The notes beneath the pieces are model-generated. The model saw only the letters and a program-made list of their open reading frames with translations. It was not told the DNA's origin and searched no databases. From contig JAZQUG010000016.1 in assembly GCA_045631225.1 (NCBI GenBank), forward strand, positions 1 to 64,000: a DNA stretch of 64,000 bases, written 5' to 3'. The DNA comes from Fimenecus sp045631225 (lineage in GTDB: Bacteria; Bacillota; Clostridia; Oscillospirales; Acutalibacteraceae). Positions 1-8,105 of this stretch are shown here, one piece after another. Numbering within the stretch: the stretch's first letter is position 1; each line of letters starts with the position of its first letter. The translations under genes and the position numbers were made by a program.

Positions 1-2
1 CC

Positions 3-557
3 ACTTGCAAAGAAATCGGCTGGGAAGCTTATGAATACTGCACAGCTTGTGATTACACAACTTATGTTGAAAAAGAAGCTCTCAAACACTCCTTCACAAA
101 GTACGAAGTAACAGAAGAAGCAAAGTGCGGTGTAGAGGGTAAGGAAGTAGCTGTTTGTGACAACGGCTGCGGTGAAACAGACGAAAAGGCTATCGAAGCT
201 CTTAAGCACGATATAGTTATCGACGAAGCAGTTGCTCCCAAGTGCGGCGAAACAGGTCTTACACAGGGTGAACATTGTACAAGATGCGACTATAAGGTTG
301 AACAGGAAATTGTTCCCGCTCTCGAACACAAGGATGCTGACGGTGACTATAAGTGTGATAACGGTTGCGGACACGAATTCGAAAAGCCCGCTCCCGAAGA
401 ACCCACACCCGATACACCTGATGAACCCACAGACAGCACTTGTGACCACCTTTGCCACAAATCAGGCTTCATAGGCTTTATTTGGAAGATTGTTCAGTTC
501 TTCTCAAAGCTCTTTAAGCTCAATCCCGTATGTGAATGCGGTGCGGCTCATTATTAA
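3..557 (+). CDS. C-terminal part of a secreted cysteine-repeat protein (5' end outside window)
   Basis: The frame is open from the window edge to TAA at 555-557, so the start and any signal peptide lie upstream. The 184 visible residues hold about three cysteine-pair modules of some 45 residues (paired CxxC-like motifs, each closing with ALKH or ALEH), then an acidic Pro/Glu linker near residues 130-145. The tail is CDHLCHKSG, a Phe/Ile-rich helix and a terminal CECGAAHY. The same tail ends the subtilase at 28076-31225 and the remnant at 55903-56244. This is probably the C-terminal surface region of a larger secreted enzyme or adhesin; the catalytic part cannot be seen. Codon use (CCC, CTC, AAG) is richer in G+C than in genes beyond 8.3 kb. 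Confidence 0.75.
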   Translation, partial: TCKEIGWEAYEYCTACDYTTYVEKEALKHSFTKYEVTEEAKCGVEGKEVAVCDNGCGETDEKAIEALKHDIVIDEAVAPKCGETGLTQGEHCTRCDYKVEQEIVPALEHKDADGDYKCDNGCGHEFEKPAPEEPTPDTPDEPTDSTCDHLCHKSGFIGFIWKIVQFFSKLFKLNPVCECGAAHY

Positions 558-578
558 TATAACTGAATAAATAACTTG

Positions 579-610
579 CCGCCGGGGAGAAATCCTCGGC
601 GGTTGTTGTT
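579..610 (+). terminator. Rho-independent terminator after the cysteine-repeat gene
   Basis: CCGCCGGGGA (579-588), loop GAAA, TCCTCGGCGG (593-602), one G-T pair, followed by TTGTTGTTT. It lies 22 bases after the stop and closes the upstream transcription unit. The convergent gene ending at 616 begins its stop right behind it. Confidence 0.85.
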
Positions 611-615
611 TATTA

Positions 616-2118
616 TCAATTCTTTTTCTTTCGGTTTGGGAAATAATTTTCCATCCATTCTGCAAATTCTTCGGCGGTAATATCACCGGCAGTGCACTCG
701 TCACGCTTTGTCATAGCCTGATACTTCCACTTTTTGAAGTCAGCCTCTTTAATCTGTCTGACCTTTACTCTTGCCGAATAACGCTTGTAATATTTGCTGT
801 AAATAGCGGTAGCCTTATCATCAGCGTGCTTTGCTTTATAGTTTTCGGCAGCAGCAAATTCCTGACAGCTACGGCTTTCACCTTCTGCCACTCTGTCACA
901 GTAACGGGTATCGTATTTGCCTTTCATTATGAAATACTTCCCACAGCGCTTGCATTTACGGAAGTGAACATTCTGCTCAAGCATTTTTGTGAATTCAAGC
1001 TCAAGAATATCTGCAACACTGCGGAAGCTATATGTAATACTCATAAATGAAGGATGTGCAATACAAGCTTTCAACGTGCCGACAGAGATATTATATTTTT
1101 CTGCAAATTGCTTTTCTGCTTCGGTGGGTTCTCCGCTCATTGCCTTAATCCTATCCAAAATCTCATTGATTGGCATACCGTATGGCATTTCTTTGCCACC
1201 CATTCTGTTGGATATCGAGAGCTCTTCTGTTCTGTCAAACCTGAAAGGCAAATCGTGAATTGTGCGATATAATTTTAATCTTTCACTCGGATAAAGTGAG
1301 CCTAATATTTCAGGATAAAAATCCTCGTCATAGCAAAACTCAATCATTTCTTTATATTCATCCTGAAGCCATAAAAGATAGCTTAAATACCATTTTAATT
1401 TTTTTATCTTGTCATAGCTTCTGTCAGTAAAATTCGGCGGACATATAGCGGTGTATAATGAAGCAAAAGCAATATCTTTAATCTCATAAAATGTCATTTC
1501 ATAGGAATAGAAATTTTCAACATATATCTGATTTTCATTGTATATTTTATGTGGCTCTTCAGCTTTTTCCGGCTGAGGAGTTTTATCTTTATATAATTCC
1601 TTGGCGTACTCAATAAGCATTTTTTCCAGTTGTGCTGATTCATAAGCTTTTTTGAAAGGTGTCATAAAATCTGCATAAATGAAATCCAATATTCCTTCGC
1701 CGTATTTGAGTGTTACATATGCACCGCTGAAAATATTGATAAGCGGATTTTCTATAACACCTGTTTCGTCGCAAAGAATACCTGCATCAGAACCCAATTG
1801 GAAATCGTATCGGTTTTTTATTCTGTCATAATCCAGCTGAGTTTCTTTAAGCTCTGACTTTTGCTCTTCGGGTGAAGGCTCATATTTTTTATATTCTTTA
1901 CCCGTCCGTTCAGCAACTTCCTGCTCATATTCTTCAATTACAAAATCCATTGCTTGATATTCATTTCTGTCATCAACAGCTATATTTACAGTTTTTGTTT
2001 CGTAATTAAAGCGGACATAGTTGGCGAAGTAATCTAACAATACACCATCTCTGTTAGAACGTCGTGACAAATATTTATCATACTCTGTTCGTTTGTATTC
2101 AGAATAATCTTTTTTCAT
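616..2118 (-). CDS. DUF6076-like protein with C-terminal zinc-ribbon region
   Basis: This is a 500-residue soluble protein with no signal peptide or membrane segment. The N-terminal two thirds is acidic, Tyr-rich and mostly helical, without a motif I recognise. Near residues 390-420 there is a CKRCGKYF...YCDR...C cysteine cluster that looks like a zinc ribbon, followed by a basic helical stretch (KYYKRYSARVKVRQIK) that could bind nucleic acid. This layout resembles the DUF6076 family common in Clostridia mobile elements; that assignment is from memory of the family's appearance. Start ATG 2116-2118 has AAAGGTG upstream. It is read from a near-consensus promoter that overlaps the divergent promoter of the primase operon, so it may be a regulator or a protein tied to the element's life cycle. 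Function unknown. Confidence 0.7.
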   Translation of the reverse strand: MKKDYSEYKRTEYDKYLSRRSNRDGVLLDYFANYVRFNYETKTVNIAVDDRNEYQAMDFVIEEYEQEVAERTGKEYKKYEPSPEEQKSELKETQLDYDRIKNRYDFQLGSDAGILCDETGVIENPLINIFSGAYVTLKYGEGILDFIYADFMTPFKKAYESAQLEKMLIEYAKELYKDKTPQPEKAEEPHKIYNENQIYVENFYSYEMTFYEIKDIAFASLYTAICPPNFTDRSYDKIKKLKWYLSYLLWLQDEYKEMIEFCYDEDFYPEILGSLYPSERLKLYRTIHDLPFRFDRTEELSISNRMGGKEMPYGMPINEILDRIKAMSGEPTEAEKQFAEKYNISVGTLKACIAHPSFMSITYSFRSVADILELEFTKMLEQNVHFRKCKRCGKYFIMKGKYDTRYCDRVAEGESRSCQEFAAAENYKAKHADDKATAIYSKYYKRYSARVKVRQIKEADFKKWKYQAMTKRDECTAGDITAEEFAEWMENYFPNRKKKN

Positions 2119-2186
2119 AATGCACCTTTTGTTTTGGATAATGTAGATTTTTAAATATTTAGAGAATTTATATCACTCCAATGAAC

Positions 2187-2215
2187 ATTATACAAAACCA
2201 TTGATTTATTGTCAA
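2187..2215 (-). promoter_or_regulatory. Promoter for the DUF6076-like gene
   Basis: On the minus strand, TTGACA (2215-2210), a 17-base spacer and TATAAT (2192-2187) form a consensus sigma-A promoter. Transcription would start near 2180, leaving a leader of about 60 bases before ATG 2118. It overlaps the plus-strand promoter at 2201-2229. Confidence 0.8.
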
Positions 2216-2218
2216 TGG
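2198..2218. promoter_or_regulatory. Dyad over both -35 boxes (candidate operator)
   Basis: CCATTGA (2198-2204), a 7-base centre, TCAATGG (2212-2218): a perfect 7-bp inverted repeat. It covers the -35 box of the rightward promoter and that of the leftward promoter. One bound protein could shut or bias both. The regulator is not identified. Confidence 0.6.
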
Positions 2219-2229
2219 CTCTCTATAAT
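2201..2229 (+). promoter_or_regulatory. Promoter for the primase-mob-parB-recombinase operon
   Basis: TTGATT (2201-2206), a 17-base spacer and TATAAT (2224-2229). Transcription would start near 2236, giving a leader of about 244 bases before the primase ATG at 2480. The -35 box lies inside the spacer of the opposite promoter, so the two cannot easily be occupied at once. Confidence 0.7.
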
Positions 2230-2282
2230 AAATTGCAGGAGGTGTAAAAAAGAAGCAAATATATAGAGTAAGTTTATTCATC

Positions 2283-2320
2283 GTACTGCGTACATACGTA
2301 CATCACGTACGCACGTACGC
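2283..2320. repeat. TACG-rich imperfect palindrome in the primase leader
   Basis: Inside the 361-base gene-free stretch 2119-2479, the bases 2287-2321 form an imperfect palindrome built from the repeated unit ACGTACG/CATACGTAC. Its two ends match as TGCGTAC and GTACGCA. It lies in the 5' leader of the primase operon, 160 bases before the ATG. It could be an iteron-like binding site (origin or ParB-type site) or an RNA hairpin. The rest of the gap holds the two divergent promoters and purine-rich SD-like runs (2234-2240, 2421-2427, 2464-2472), of which only the last is followed by a gene. Confidence 0.5.
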
Positions 2321-2479
2321 AACAAAACTTAATAAATCTCATATAAGTTTTTTCAATATTTCAGTTAACTCAACACCTGATTTCGTCTGACATTACATAC
2401 ACTGACCTACCTGACGGCAAGGAGGTTAAATAAAAGGAAAGGAGTAAAACAATCAAGCCGAAGAAAGGAGGAATAAGAA

Positions 2480-3805
2480 ATGAGTAAAAATTCAGATGAC
2501 AAATTTTCAAATGACGAGTTTGGTGTTGAGGGGCCTTCATGGACAGACGGGAAAATAATAAACGAGGCAATATTCTGTGAGGAGTTTCTGAGTAAGCATA
2601 AGATTATCTTCTCGGGTGGTTCATTCTTTACTGCTGAAGGCAGGGTTGTTGATGAGTTGCCTCTCAGAAGAATGGTGTTCGATGACCTGAAAATCTGTGC
2701 AGTGGCTAATGTACCGCAAAAGATTTCTAATATCGTTGAGCTTTTAAAAATACAGGCGCTTGATGAAGACTTTGCACCTGAAACTGACAGAATACACCTT
2801 GAAGACGGCACACTTTATTTTAACGGTTGCTTTGTCGATATCAAAGAAAGTGTTGTACGAACAAGGCTTCCTGTAAGGTACAATCCTTATGCACCGAAGC
2901 CTGAACGATGGCTGTCTTTTCTCGACGAACTGCTTTATCCCGAGGACATACCCACACTTCAGGAGTTTATCGGTTACTGTCTGATACCGAGCAATAAAGG
3001 TCAGCGAATGATGGTTATCAAAGGCAACGGCGGTGAGGGTAAATCGCAGATAGGTGCTGTTATGACAACGCTTTTCGGCAGCAATATGAAAGACGGAAGT
3101 ATAGGCAAAATCTCAGAGAACAGATTTGCAAGAGCAGACCTTGAGCATATTCTGCTTTGTATAGATGATGACCTTCGTATGGAGGGGCTCAAGCATACAA
3201 ACTATGTCAAATCTATTGTAACCGCACAAGGAAAAATGGACCTCGAAAAGAAGAATAAGCAAAGCTATCAGGGATATATGTATGCAAGACTTCTTGCTTT
3301 CAGCAACGGTGACCTGCAGGCTATGTTTGATAAAAGTGACGGCTTTTTCAGACGTCAGCTTGTACTGACAACCAAGGACAAAAATGCTGAGAGAATTGGT
3401 GACCCTCATATAGCAGATAAAATGCGTGAGGAAATTGAAGGTATATTCCTGTGGGCATTTGAAGGTTTACAGAGATTACTCTCAAATAACTTTCAGTTTA
3501 CCGAGAGCGAGCGTGCAATAAGTAACCGAGAGACTGTCAAGCGTAATAATGTCAATGCAGTTGAATTTATGGAGTCAGACGGATACTTTGTATTCGCAGA
3601 AGATAAGTCTGTAACATCAAAAGAATTGTATGAGATTTACAAGCTGTGGTGCGAAGAAAATGCACTGTCGCCAATGAGTTCAAGAAGCCTGAGCGATTTT
3701 CTGATTGCCAATGAAAATAAGTACGGTATCAAAAGCAGTAATAATGTTTACAACAGAGAGCACCGCAGAGTAAGAGGCTTCATTGGCATAGAGGCGACGG
3801 CATAA
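2480..3805 (+). CDS. Phage/plasmid-type DNA primase-helicase (SF3, P4/D5-like)
   Basis: This 441-residue protein has a Walker A motif GNGGEGKS at about residues 182-189, a Walker B-like run LLCIDDDLRM near 230 and a sensor-like LLAFSNGD near 275, as in the SF3 helicase domain of P4/D5-family primases. The C-terminal region resembles the winged-helix domain of that family. It would unwind DNA at the element's own origin for autonomous replication after excision or transfer. The N-terminal catalytic primase part is short or absent: there are only about 110 residues before the D5_N-like region, so priming ability is doubtful. The start is set by GGAGG ten bases upstream of ATG 2480. It is the first gene of the element operon. 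Confidence 0.85.
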   Translation: MSKNSDDKFSNDEFGVEGPSWTDGKIINEAIFCEEFLSKHKIIFSGGSFFTAEGRVVDELPLRRMVFDDLKICAVANVPQKISNIVELLKIQALDEDFAPETDRIHLEDGTLYFNGCFVDIKESVVRTRLPVRYNPYAPKPERWLSFLDELLYPEDIPTLQEFIGYCLIPSNKGQRMMVIKGNGGEGKSQIGAVMTTLFGSNMKDGSIGKISENRFARADLEHILLCIDDDLRMEGLKHTNYVKSIVTAQGKMDLEKKNKQSYQGYMYARLLAFSNGDLQAMFDKSDGFFRRQLVLTTKDKNAERIGDPHIADKMREEIEGIFLWAFEGLQRLLSNNFQFTESERAISNRETVKRNNVNAVEFMESDGYFVFAEDKSVTSKELYEIYKLWCEENALSPMSSRSLSDFLIANENKYGIKSSNNVYNREHRRVRGFIGIEATA

Positions 3806-3862
3806 CCGTTTATGAATAATCTGTAAGGTTCATAAATGGTGAGTATAAAGTTTTACGGGGTA

Positions 3863-3926
3863 CAGGGTGGTTTTTCAAAAAACAGCCCTGTTGGGTGGCA
3901 ATTCGCAAATTGCAGGGCAACGCCCT
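3863..3926. other. Candidate origin of transfer (oriT) for the MobV relaxase
   Basis: The 240-base gap between primase and relaxase holds three consecutive inverted repeats. The first is an imperfect 13-bp pair (3863-3875 with 3878-3890, two mismatches), the second GCAATT/AATTGC around CGCA (3898-3913), and the third AGGGC/GCCCT around AAC (3914-3926), followed by a C-run (TATACCCCCCTCGG). Clustered dyads just upstream of a mob gene are the usual oriT arrangement for MobV elements. The exact nick site is not recognised. Confidence 0.5.
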
Positions 3927-4048
3927 ATACCCCCCTCGGAGAGCGCAACAGCATCTTTTGATAGCCTTATGGATGTCAAAAGTGCTTTTGCGTTTACTTT
4001 TGACAAAAGTAACAAAACCAGACGAAAAATATTTTAAATAAGGATGTG

Positions 4049-5209
4049 ATGAATATAAGGAAAACAATATCATTCAGCGTAGGCAAAGGCTCACTTACTC
4101 ATAATCGCAGAGATTTCATTGCACAGAATGTTGACCCTGACAGAACACAGATGAATATTGAATACTGTAATGAAAATCTCGAACAGGTGTATCATCAGAT
4201 GTTTGATGATGCTCTTAAAAGATTCAATGATAAGCAAAAACGAGCCGACAGAAAAATAGAAAGTTATTATGATAAAATCCGCACCGGCAAACAAGAAAAG
4301 CTCTTTCATGAGGTTATTGTTCAGATTGGCAACAGAGAGGATACAAACTCAAAATCATCCGACAGCGAAATTGCTGTCAGGATTCTTGATGAATATATGA
4401 AACACTTTCAGGAGCGTAATCCAAACCTGAGAATCTTCTCTGCTCACCTTCATCTTGATGAAGAAACACCGCACCTGCATATTGACTTTGTTCCCTTTGT
4501 AACAAACAGCAAAAGAGGTCTTGATACTCGTGTTTCACTTAAGCAAGCACTTTTATCTCAAGGGTTCAAGGGAGAGAGTAAATTTGAAAGTGAATGGAGT
4601 AAATGGGCATTATCGGAAAAACAGCAGTTAGCTTCTGTTATGGAAAAGTACGGTGTTGAATGGGAACAGCTCGGCACTCATAATGAGCATTTGAGTGTTT
4701 ATGATTACAAGAAGAAAATGCGTGCCGAAGAGGTACAGGAGCTTGAAGAAAAAGCAGAAAGTCTCACCGAGAAAATTAACGATATGCTCGATTTTGAGGT
4801 TCAGGTGGAAAGTTTTACAAATATGTTTTATGACGAAGAAGAGTACAAGCTTCCCGAGCCGATCTCCTTAATGTCGGCAAAGGTATATAAAACTAAAATT
4901 GTTGAGCCTCTGTTTAACCGTATTATATCTCTTGCAAAAACGGCAGTTAAGATGTGCTTTGAGCTTAAAGCTCAGGTTGAAAACTTAAAGCTGTGGGGCA
5001 CCCGTGATAAGAATATGGTTAAACATCTCACGAAAGAAAATGATGTCTTGTATACCGAAAATCAAAAGCTGCATAAAGAGGTTAAAGAATTTAAACTCCT
5101 TAAACGCATTTTCGGTGAAGAAAAAATATCAGAGCTTGTTAATACAGCAAAAGAAACCGAACAGGCTCAAAGAAAATCAAAATCTAAGAAATATGAAAGG
5201 AATAGATAA
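4049..5209 (+). CDS. MobV-family relaxase (Mob_Pre plasmid mobilization/recombination protein)
   Basis: This relaxase nicks one strand at oriT and leads it into the recipient. The N-terminus (KTISFSVGKGSLTHNRRDFI) fits the Mob_Pre start. The metal-binding motif HLHLDEETPHLHIDF lies around residues 133-147 and is intact, including both histidines of PHLH. From about residue 225 the protein is a long coiled coil (EEVQELEEKAESLTEKI onward), and the tail is basic. ATG 4049 is preferred to GTG 4046 because AAGGA at 4040-4044 is better spaced. The stop is immediately followed by the ATG of the ParB-like gene, so the two are translationally coupled. Confidence 0.9.
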   Translation: MNIRKTISFSVGKGSLTHNRRDFIAQNVDPDRTQMNIEYCNENLEQVYHQMFDDALKRFNDKQKRADRKIESYYDKIRTGKQEKLFHEVIVQIGNREDTNSKSSDSEIAVRILDEYMKHFQERNPNLRIFSAHLHLDEETPHLHIDFVPFVTNSKRGLDTRVSLKQALLSQGFKGESKFESEWSKWALSEKQQLASVMEKYGVEWEQLGTHNEHLSVYDYKKKMRAEEVQELEEKAESLTEKINDMLDFEVQVESFTNMFYDEEEYKLPEPISLMSAKVYKTKIVEPLFNRIISLAKTAVKMCFELKAQVENLKLWGTRDKNMVKHLTKENDVLYTENQKLHKEVKEFKLLKRIFGEEKISELVNTAKETEQAQRKSKSKKYERNR

Positions 5210-6136
5210 ATGAATAAAGAAGAAAATTTTATTAACACACTGTTTGAGAAAACAGAAGAATCCAAAGAAACAGAGGTGGTAGAGCCTCGTACAACCGAAA
5301 TCGTAAATATGTCAGTAGGAAACATTGTACCGAATCTCAAAAATCCGTATAAATACCGTGAGGAAGATATGAGGCCGTTGGAAGATAGTATTCGTGAAAA
5401 CGGTATTATCCAACCACTTATGGTGCGTAAGGACGATAAGGCTGATGTTTATGAAATAATATCAGGACACAGACGATTCCTTGCGGCAACAAGGCTTAAA
5501 CTGACAGAGGTTCCTGTTGTTGTATTGGATATAAGTAAAGAGGAAGCATATATCATTCTCGTTGACAGTAATCTGCACCGAGAGCACATTCTACACTCGG
5601 AAAAAGCCTTTGCTTACAAGATGAAAATGGATGCTCTTAAAAAGCAGGGCAAACGCACGGATTTAACTTCGGACCAAGTCGGACCGAAGTTATCTGCAAA
5701 GGAAATCTCGGATGAAGATAGTGCATCTCAGGTGAAAAGATATATCCGTCTGACAAAGCTTATCCCTAAACTTCTTAATATGGTGGATGAGAATAAAATT
5801 TGTTTCTCTGTCGGTGTTGAGCTTTCGTATCTCACAAAAACAGAGCAAACTGATTTGTTTAAATTTATTGAAGCAGAGCTTTGTACTCCTTCACTTTCAC
5901 AAGCACAGAAGCTGAAAAAGTTATCTCAGGACGATAAGCTCAATCAAGAGGAAATATATTCCATTATAAAACAGCCTAAAGCTAATCAGGTTGTTACAGT
6001 TAAAATTCCCGATGATAAAATCAGTAAATATCTAAAACCTACTGCTACCGTAAAAGATAAGGAAGATTTTCTTGCAAAAGCAGTTGAATATTACGGTAAG
6101 CATCTTATGAAACAGAAAGACAGAGGTGCGAGATAA
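5210..6136 (+). CDS. ParB/Spo0J-like nuclease-domain protein of the element
   Basis: This 308-residue protein has a ParB N-terminal domain: residues 30-110 include SIRENGIIQPLMVRK and the SGHRRFLAA box near 83-91, which binds CTP in ParB proteins. A helix-turn-helix region follows (LSAKEISDEDSASQVKRYIRL, about 163-183) for sequence-specific DNA binding. It could spread from a parS-like site, promote stable inheritance of the excised circular form, or regulate the operon. No partner ParA is present, which is common for ParB proteins of mobilizable elements. Its ATG directly follows the relaxase stop, and its stop overlaps the next start (TAATG). Confidence 0.85.
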   Translation: MNKEENFINTLFEKTEESKETEVVEPRTTEIVNMSVGNIVPNLKNPYKYREEDMRPLEDSIRENGIIQPLMVRKDDKADVYEIISGHRRFLAATRLKLTEVPVVVLDISKEEAYIILVDSNLHREHILHSEKAFAYKMKMDALKKQGKRTDLTSDQVGPKLSAKEISDEDSASQVKRYIRLTKLIPKLLNMVDENKICFSVGVELSYLTKTEQTDLFKFIEAELCTPSLSQAQKLKKLSQDDKLNQEEIYSIIKQPKANQVVTVKIPDDKISKYLKPTATVKDKEDFLAKAVEYYGKHLMKQKDRGAR

Positions 6137-6372
6137 TGAAAAAGCTTAAAGACTTTTACGGTCTTATCAGTGAGGAAGAATATGTGATTGACGGTGTACT
6201 TTACAAGGTTTCTTCCAAGTTCGCACCCGTGAATATTTCAAAGATTGAAAACACTATAAGCGACAAAGCACAAAAATATGTTGGCAGTGATTTTGCACAT
6301 TTGACAAGTGCCGATGATAGAAATACAATGAATGCAGAATATATATGTTTGACTGCCGGGAAGGAGGATTAA
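6136..6372 (+). CDS. Small conserved-looking protein of the mobile element
   Basis: This is a 78-residue soluble protein with no motif that I recognise. The start ATG shares its A with the stop of the ParB-like gene, and its stop shares its last A with the ATG of the recombinase. That places it firmly in the operon and argues that it is translated. Similar small genes often precede serine recombinases in Clostridia elements, where they may act as recombination directionality factors or transcription regulators. That role is inference from position only. Confidence 0.6.
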   Translation: MKKLKDFYGLISEEEYVIDGVLYKVSSKFAPVNISKIENTISDKAQKYVGSDFAHLTSADDRNTMNAEYICLTAGKED

Positions 6373-8075
6373 TGCAGTCTGATGCAAATATCGGAATTAC
6401 TGCTATCTACTGCCGATTATCGAGAGATGACGGCACAGAAACAGAGAGTAATTCTATAGGCAACCAAAAGAAAATGCTGACACAAAAGGCAAAGGAATTA
6501 GGTTTAACAAATACCAAGTATTATGTAGATGACGGCTTTACGGGAACGAACTTCAACAGACCTGCTTTTCAGGAACTTCTTGACGATATTGAAATGGGAT
6601 ATATCTCAGTTGTTATTGTCAAAGACCTTTCACGATTAGGACGAGATTATGTTTCGGTTGGTCATTACACTGATAACTATTTCCCTGAGCATAATGTAAG
6701 ATTTATCGCTGTTAATGATATGGTTGACAGTGATGAGGGTGAAAACGAAATCGCACCCTTCAAGAATGTTATGAATGAAATGTATGCAAGGGATATCAGC
6801 CGTAAGGTCAGAAGTGCTCACCGTATTCGTGGTAATATGGGAGAGCCATTATCTCAACCGCCTTACGGGTATATGAAAAGTCCCGAAAACAAGAAAAAAT
6901 GGATAATTGATACCGAAGCTGCTGAGGTAGTCAGAGATATTTACAGAATGTGTCTTGATGGTATGGGTAATGAAGCTATTGCAAGAGAATTGCAAAATAG
7001 ACAAATTCTTATCCCTATGGCTTATTGGCAAAGTAAAGGCTTGAACCGTGGTGGTAAGAAAACTCAACCGAATCCGTACAAGTGGTGTAAGACTACGGTT
7101 CAAAAGATTCTCTGTCAACAGGAATACTGCGGTGATGTTATCAACTTCAAGACCTATTCCAAAAACTTCAAGAACAAAACCCGTATTGATAATCCGGTTG
7201 AGAATTGGAAAATCTTCAGGGATGTTCATGAGCCAATCATTGACCGTGATACTTGGGAAACTGTACAGAAGCTCACAGCAAGAACAAAACGCAGAGCACC
7301 TAAAAAAGAGAATGCAAGAAAGCATATTTTCAGCGGTCTTATCCGTTGTGCGGATTGCGGCAGTAATATGAGCTATCATACAAACACCGTAAACAAGGAT
7401 ATTCACTATTTCAGTTGCAGTAATTATGTAAAGGATACCCGTGGTACTTGTCAGGCTCGACACTATATCCGTGCAGATGCTCTTGAACAGATAGTAATCC
7501 TTGAACTAAAACGCCTTGCAATAATGCTTCAACAGGATGAAAAACTTCTTGCAGAAATCCTTGAGAAGAAAACCAACAAGGATTTCTATAATGAGAAGAA
7601 ATATCTTGAGGGTGAATTGCAGAAAGCCATAGTCCGTCAACAAACAGTTGCTTCTCTTTATGAGAAGCTGTATGAGGACAATGCTACGGGTAAGGTTACG
7701 GATGAATGGTTTACCCATATGTCCCATAAATATGAGGTTGAGAGAGCAGAGCTGAAAGTCAAGATATTTAACCTGAGAGAGCAGGTAGCAAATATGCAGA
7801 CAGTACAGCACAGCAAGGATATGTTTATCGGTGCAGTACGAAAGTTTCTTGATATGGATACTATCACAGCACCACTCATTCACGAGCTTATTGACCACAT
7901 TGATGTTTATGAGGCAGAGGGTAAAGGTAAGAACAAGACACAGAGAGTTGTGATTCACTACAACTTTGTAGGTTATCTAGAAATACCTGAATCGGATGCA
8001 CCTTGCTTCACAGCAGATACCCGTCAGGGAGTTGCAATAGGCTATATTGCAAAACCTACAGAAATGTCAGCATAA
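6372..8075 (+). CDS. Large serine recombinase (site-specific integrase/excisionase)
   Basis: This 567-residue recombinase integrates and excises the element. The resolvase domain starts with YCRLSRDDG, Ser17 being the expected nucleophile; VVIVKDLSRLGRDY lies near residue 85. A Recombinase domain follows (RKVRSAHRIRGNMGEPLSQ, about residues 145-260). A zinc ribbon (CADCGSNMSYH...YFSCSNY, near 325-360) precedes a coiled coil and a C-terminal DUF4368-type end (IDVYEAEGKGKNKTQRVVIH). ATG 6372 is chosen because AAGGAGG lies just upstream and the start overlaps the previous stop; an upstream in-frame codon at 6345 has no SD. It is the last gene of the element, next to its right end. Confidence 0.93.
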   Translation: MQSDANIGITAIYCRLSRDDGTETESNSIGNQKKMLTQKAKELGLTNTKYYVDDGFTGTNFNRPAFQELLDDIEMGYISVVIVKDLSRLGRDYVSVGHYTDNYFPEHNVRFIAVNDMVDSDEGENEIAPFKNVMNEMYARDISRKVRSAHRIRGNMGEPLSQPPYGYMKSPENKKKWIIDTEAAEVVRDIYRMCLDGMGNEAIARELQNRQILIPMAYWQSKGLNRGGKKTQPNPYKWCKTTVQKILCQQEYCGDVINFKTYSKNFKNKTRIDNPVENWKIFRDVHEPIIDRDTWETVQKLTARTKRRAPKKENARKHIFSGLIRCADCGSNMSYHTNTVNKDIHYFSCSNYVKDTRGTCQARHYIRADALEQIVILELKRLAIMLQQDEKLLAEILEKKTNKDFYNEKKYLEGELQKAIVRQQTVASLYEKLYEDNATGKVTDEWFTHMSHKYEVERAELKVKIFNLREQVANMQTVQHSKDMFIGAVRKFLDMDTITAPLIHELIDHIDVYEAEGKGKNKTQRVVIHYNFVGYLEIPESDAPCFTADTRQGVAIGYIAKPTEMSA

Positions 8076-8081
8076 CAAAAA

Positions 8082-8105
8082 GTCGCACTCCGAAAGGAAT
8101 GCGAC
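8082..8105 (-). terminator. Hairpin after the recombinase, with its T-run on the minus strand
   Basis: GTCGCA-C-TCC (8082-8091), loop GAAA, GGA-A-TGCGAC (8096-8105), one mismatch. The U-tract (from AAAAA at 8077-8081) is on the minus strand, so it would stop leftward transcription such as read-through from tRNA-Pro. It may also cap the 3' end of the recombinase mRNA. Confidence 0.6.

Noticed and set aside
3..557. Zinc-ribbon transcription factor or DnaJ-type interpretation of the cysteine pairs
   Set aside because: The pairs lie in spaced ALxH-ending modules like those of secreted proteins in this window, and the tail matches that of a signal-peptide protease.
2381..2476. Open stretch of 31 codons (ending just before the primase ATG) that could be a small leader peptide
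   Set aside because: No ATG, GTG or TTG start and no placed SD inside it. It may be the remnant of a lost upstream gene, but that cannot be shown.
6849..7463. Long open frame of 204 codons on the minus strand inside the serine recombinase
   Set aside because: It is antisense to a clear recombinase domain, has no SD or promoter, and its translation resembles no protein.
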